Source: Limisphaerales bacterium (GTDB lineage Bacteria > Verrucomicrobiota > Verrucomicrobiia > Limisphaerales > UBA11358). From it: a DNA stretch of 7,264 bases. Numbering within the stretch: position 1 is the stretch's first letter; the number at the start of each line of letters is the position of its first letter. The stretch lies in assembly GCA_003455565.1 (NCBI GenBank), contig DMQW01000272.1:1-7264 (forward strand). The letters run 5' to 3'. The notes under the pieces were generated by a model, which saw nothing but the letters and a program-made list of their open reading frames with translations, had not been told where the DNA came from and searched no databases. Shown in pieces: positions 5,160-7,264 of the stretch. A program made the position numbers and the translations under genes.

Positions 5160-5267
5160 TTATGGCTGGCCGGCTTTTTTCGGAGCCGGCGTGGTCGCTT
5201 CAGTGGAATCAGATTTCGCGGCGGGTTTGTCTTCCGCGCGACTGGACGCGAGTGCGACAATTAGCAC
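5160..5267 (-). CDS. Possible small exported or membrane-anchored peptide (start uncertain)
   Basis: The minus-strand frame ending TAA at 5160-5162 reads NFWTFTIVAAVLIVALASSR (from 5297), then a Lys/Ala/Thr/Pro-rich tail ending APKKAGQP. A hydrophobic stretch, an Ala-Ser-Ser region and a low-complexity hydrophilic tail look like a signal peptide or single membrane anchor. The only good in-frame start is GTG at 5267, giving 35 aa but cutting the hydrophobic part. In the neighbouring frame, TTG AAA lies just after the lptE stop; deleting one A there would give a start followed by the full hydrophobic segment. So the start may be non-canonical, or the gene carries a one-base frameshift. It is the last frame before the operon terminator. 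No family is recognised. It may also be noncoding. Confidence 0.4.
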   Translation of the reverse strand: MLIVALASSRAEDKPAAKSDSTEATTPAPKKAGQP

Positions 5268-5304
5268 CGCTGCGACAATGGTAAATGTCCAGAAGTTTCA
5301 AAAA

Positions 5305-5817
5305 TCACCAGGCACCCTCGGCCAGCAACTCGACAAGGTCGCGGGCAAAATCATTGGCAATCAACGGGAGCGACTGCCGTTCAGCACTGGCCAGATCCGT
5401 GCCCACATGAACCAGCGAGAAGGCCTTCAAATCTTTTTCCAAAAGCAATTTGCCGGTGGCGCGTTCGCGGACGGTGACGTGCGCAACGAGGCCGACGCGG
5501 TAATTCTCCGGAGTGATCACGTCGGTGTTCAGATAACTCAAACCTTCCCGGGCATAGCGGGTGACGACGCCGGTCACGACGATGTCGCCCGGCTGGCTGG
5601 TGGCCAGATGGAAGGTGGCATCCGCCTGCAAACGCTGCCGGACGGCTTGCGTGATGGCGTCGCCGAGGCGGGGCTGAAGCGTCTGGTTGTTGAACGGCAG
5701 GACTTCGACCGATTTGTCACCGGCCACCGCGCCATTGGCCGGGCCGAGATGATAACTCGCGCAGCCGGTGAACGCAGCGGCGGCGAGACAGCAGAAAAAT
5801 AATTTCAGCGCGCGCAT
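5305..5817 (-). CDS. LptE-like outer-membrane lipoprotein (LPS assembly)
   Basis: This 170-aa lipoprotein has a basic, hydrophobic signal peptide and lipobox FTGC with Cys19 as the acylated residue. Ala20 at +2 fits outer-membrane sorting. The mature part carries SVEVLPFNNQT (36-46), an ITQAVRQRLQ helix (55-64), GDIVVTGVVTRYAREGLSY (77-95), and a C-terminal DLASAERQSLPLIANDFARD (141-160). The beta-strand, helix, long-strand layout is that of LptE-family proteins. Family knowledge: LptE sits as a plug in the LptD barrel and helps insert lipopolysaccharide into the outer membrane. Length is typical. Its ATG is 5 bases after the BamD-like stop, implying co-transcription and perhaps coupling. No LptD is in the window. 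The assignment is by pattern, and a related LptE-like lipoprotein of other function is possible. Confidence 0.8.
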   Translation of the reverse strand: MRALKLFFCCLAAAAFTGCASYHLGPANGAVAGDKSVEVLPFNNQTLQPRLGDAITQAVRQRLQADATFHLATSQPGDIVVTGVVTRYAREGLSYLNTDVITPENYRVGLVAHVTVRERATGKLLLEKDLKAFSLVHVGTDLASAERQSLPLIANDFARDLVELLAEGAW

Positions 5818-5822
5818 GAGTT

Positions 5823-6806
5823 TTAATTTGCCGACGCCAGACGCGGCTTCAAAGTTTCAATGCGCTGCCGTGCCTGGGCGGCGAGCGGCGAATTGGCGTC
5901 CAGCTGCAGCACGTCGTTGTAATAGACCACGGCTCCGGCCCATTTGTGGCTCTTCTCGTAGAACTGCGCGACTTCAAAACTGCCGCGCACCTGTTCGGCC
6001 TTGAGTTTGACGACGGCTTTCTGGCTGTCGGCCACGCGTTTGTCGTCGGGGAAAACCGTCTTGAAATCGGTGTAGGCGGCGATGGCCTGCGCCGCCGCGC
6101 TCTGGTCGTATTCAGCGGTGTCCGCCTGTTTTTGCCAGGCCAGCCCGGCGCGATACATCGCGTCGGCGGCGATTTCCGGCTGGTCATGATAACGGTCGGC
6201 GGCGGTTTCGTAAGCCTTCACTGCGGCGGAATAATTTTTTTGCTTTTCGCGCGCGGCCCCGATGCGCAATTGCGCGTGCGGGGCGACTTCGCTGTAGGGG
6301 CCGTTGCCGACGATTTTTTCGTAAAGTTTCGCGGTCTCATCCATCGAGGAATAAATGGGAATGGTGTTCCACAGCCGGAACCACTCGCCGCCGAGGAAGC
6401 GGTTGGCGATTTCATATTGGCGCCAGAGGACTTCGGTGTATTCGCTGCTGCGGGGATATTTCCCGATGATTTTCTGGTAGGCGTTGAAGGCGGCCTCGTC
6501 CTTGTGCGCGGTTTCCAGGCAGCGGCCAACCAGATACGACGCGCGCGGGGCGTAGTCCGACAGCGGCCACACGCGAAGAACGCGGTGGGCGGCGTGCATG
6601 GTGATTTTGTAATCGCGGTTGGTGAACGCCTGCTCGGCGACCTCAAGCTGATCCTTGGCGCGGGTGCGCTGCCACTTGCCGTTTTCGCCGAATGATTCGT
6701 AATACCAGCCCTCGCCGGGCACATACATCAACGGCGCGGGCGAGCGTGCCGGAAGCAGCACCACCACGACGGCCAACAAAAACCAGAATCCCAACCGGAG
6801 TTTCAT
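5823..6806 (-). CDS. BamD/YfiO-like TPR protein (outer-membrane assembly)
   Basis: The 327-aa product begins with a hydrophobic export signal (1-24, LLAVVVVLLPARSPA). TPR-type helix pairs follow, from about 53 to 320. Examples are HAAHRVLRVWPLSDYAPRAS (71-90), AFNAYQKIIGKYPRS (106-120), NYSAAVKAYETAADRY (191-206), AAYTDFKTVFPDD (243-255) and GAVVYYNDVLQLDANSPLAA (291-310). The spacing and the aromatic-Pro ends of repeats match BamD-type proteins. Family knowledge: BamD is an outer-membrane lipoprotein of the BAM complex that folds beta-barrels. Here there is no lipobox; the first cysteine is Cys96, so the protein is probably cleaved by signal peptidase I or stays membrane-anchored. It is longer than the usual roughly 250 residues, with an added WYYESFG region (34-40). 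It is followed by lptE-like after 5 bases. A generic TPR envelope protein is the main alternative. Confidence 0.78.
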   Translation of the reverse strand: MKLRLGFWFLLAVVVVLLPARSPAPLMYVPGEGWYYESFGENGKWQRTRAKDQLEVAEQAFTNRDYKITMHAAHRVLRVWPLSDYAPRASYLVGRCLETAHKDEAAFNAYQKIIGKYPRSSEYTEVLWRQYEIANRFLGGEWFRLWNTIPIYSSMDETAKLYEKIVGNGPYSEVAPHAQLRIGAAREKQKNYSAAVKAYETAADRYHDQPEIAADAMYRAGLAWQKQADTAEYDQSAAAQAIAAYTDFKTVFPDDKRVADSQKAVVKLKAEQVRGSFEVAQFYEKSHKWAGAVVYYNDVLQLDANSPLAAQARQRIETLKPRLASAN

Positions 6807-6847
6807 GTGCGGACTTTAGCGGCCAATTTAAATCAAGTCAAAGCCAT

Positions 6848-7264
6848 TCAGCCCCGGTAAATCACCAGCACGCCGTAGTCGGTCAGGATTTTTTGGATGC
6901 CCACATCGAAGTGTTCGTAGCCGATGGTGTGGATGCTGACGATGTTGGTCTCGGTAACTTCCTGTAAAAACTCCGAAACTTTTTCGTCAAACAGGTCATG
7001 GCCGTTTTCGATGCAGCTCGCGTGGCGGATGGTGTGGCTGCGCAGCCGTTTGCCCGCGCCTTTTTGCACGACTTCCAACGGCGGCTTGGTTTTGCCGATC
7101 AACGATTCCGCCGGCGTGTCATGCACGGGGACTTTCAAATGCAATGCCACTTTCGCCCCCGCCGAGGAGGCGATGGCGCTGGCGGCCGGCGGCGGCGCTT
7201 GCGGCGCCGACGGGAGCGAACCGGTGGTCACCTTGCCGCTGGCCGGGATGGTGATGTGTTGACC
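6848..7264 (-). CDS. Unrecognised protein, C-terminal part (N-terminus off the window)
   Basis: The minus-strand frame is open from the right edge for 138 codons to TGA at 6848-6850, so the gene enters from beyond 7264. The visible part starts GQHITIPASGK, which looks like the second half of a zinc ribbon (C-x2-C-GQHI-xIP), though the cysteines would be outside. A Pro/Ala/Ser-rich linker follows (through about residue 45). A compact C-terminal domain (about 75-138) includes RLRSHTIRHASCIENGHDLF, VSEFLQEVTETNIVSIHTIG and the closing ILTDYGVLVIYRG. I do not know a named family for it. The end is 41 bases before the BamD-like start, in the same direction, so it may head the operon. The probable zinc ribbon is reminiscent of that on the nearby kinase, though this could be coincidence. 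Confidence 0.8.
   Translation of the reverse strand, partial: GQHITIPASGKVTTGSLPSAPQAPPPAASAIASSAGAKVALHLKVPVHDTPAESLIGKTKPPLEVVQKGAGKRLRSHTIRHASCIENGHDLFDEKVSEFLQEVTETNIVSIHTIGYEHFDVGIQKILTDYGVLVIYRG

Noticed and set aside
5191..5802. A 203-codon open frame on the plus strand
   Set aside because: It is antisense to the LptE-like gene, which has a lipobox, a typical length and operon spacing.
5946..6695. A 249-codon open frame on the plus strand
   Set aside because: It is antisense to the BamD-like gene with clear TPR helices; no independent motif was seen.
1..7264. CRISPR array
   Set aside because: No regularly spaced repeats of 24-40 bases are present. The only short tandem array is the GATTA hexamer block.

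Overview
The window most resembles a chromosomal segment from a Verrucomicrobia-like (PVC-group) bacterium. This is an inference from gene content: a soluble Hanks-type kinase with an N-terminal zinc ribbon, a BamD-like/LptE-like gene pair, a small alanine-rich orphan protein, and weak Shine-Dalgarno sequences. No phylogenetic marker was tested. The core genes are GC-rich. The leftmost ~590 bases are visibly more AT-rich and look acquired.

Left part (1-2366): an integrated element abutting a tRNA gene. A complete tRNA-Leu (anticodon CAG, minus strand, 2282-2366) is followed 63 bases past its 3' end by a full-length tyrosine recombinase in the same direction (863-2218). Further in lies a cargo gene that leaves the window (587 to 1, minus). 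This gene has no complete ORF inside the window and is easily missed. It encodes a NYN/PIN-like nuclease-type protein with an unusual cysteine cluster. The other end of the element lies beyond base 1.

Middle (2367-3366): a graveyard of mobile DNA. The N-terminal piece of a second, unrelated integrase (plus strand, from 2520) is abruptly joined near 2643-2660 to the N-terminal third of an IS1380-like transposase (minus strand), which also carries a frameshift at a C6 run. Beyond it is a large imperfect inverted repeat (3274-3335).

3367-4097: a 112-aa orphan protein (minus). Upstream of it sits a compact minus-strand unit with a near-consensus sigma-70-type promoter (3917-3945) and a strong hairpin terminator (3745-3778). 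It predicts a transcript of about 170 nt that holds a 36-codon ORF or acts as a small RNA. A GATTA-type hexamer repeat lies in front of the kinase.

Right part (4098-7264): a Ser/Thr protein kinase (plus) converges on a minus-strand envelope operon. The operon reads, in transcription order, a partial gene entering from the right edge, a BamD-like TPR protein, an LptE-like lipoprotein and a possible small exported peptide. It ends at a hairpin terminator shared with the kinase (5107-5134). The BamD/LptE pair points to outer-membrane protein and lipopolysaccharide assembly. The kinase is probably an independent cytoplasmic regulator.
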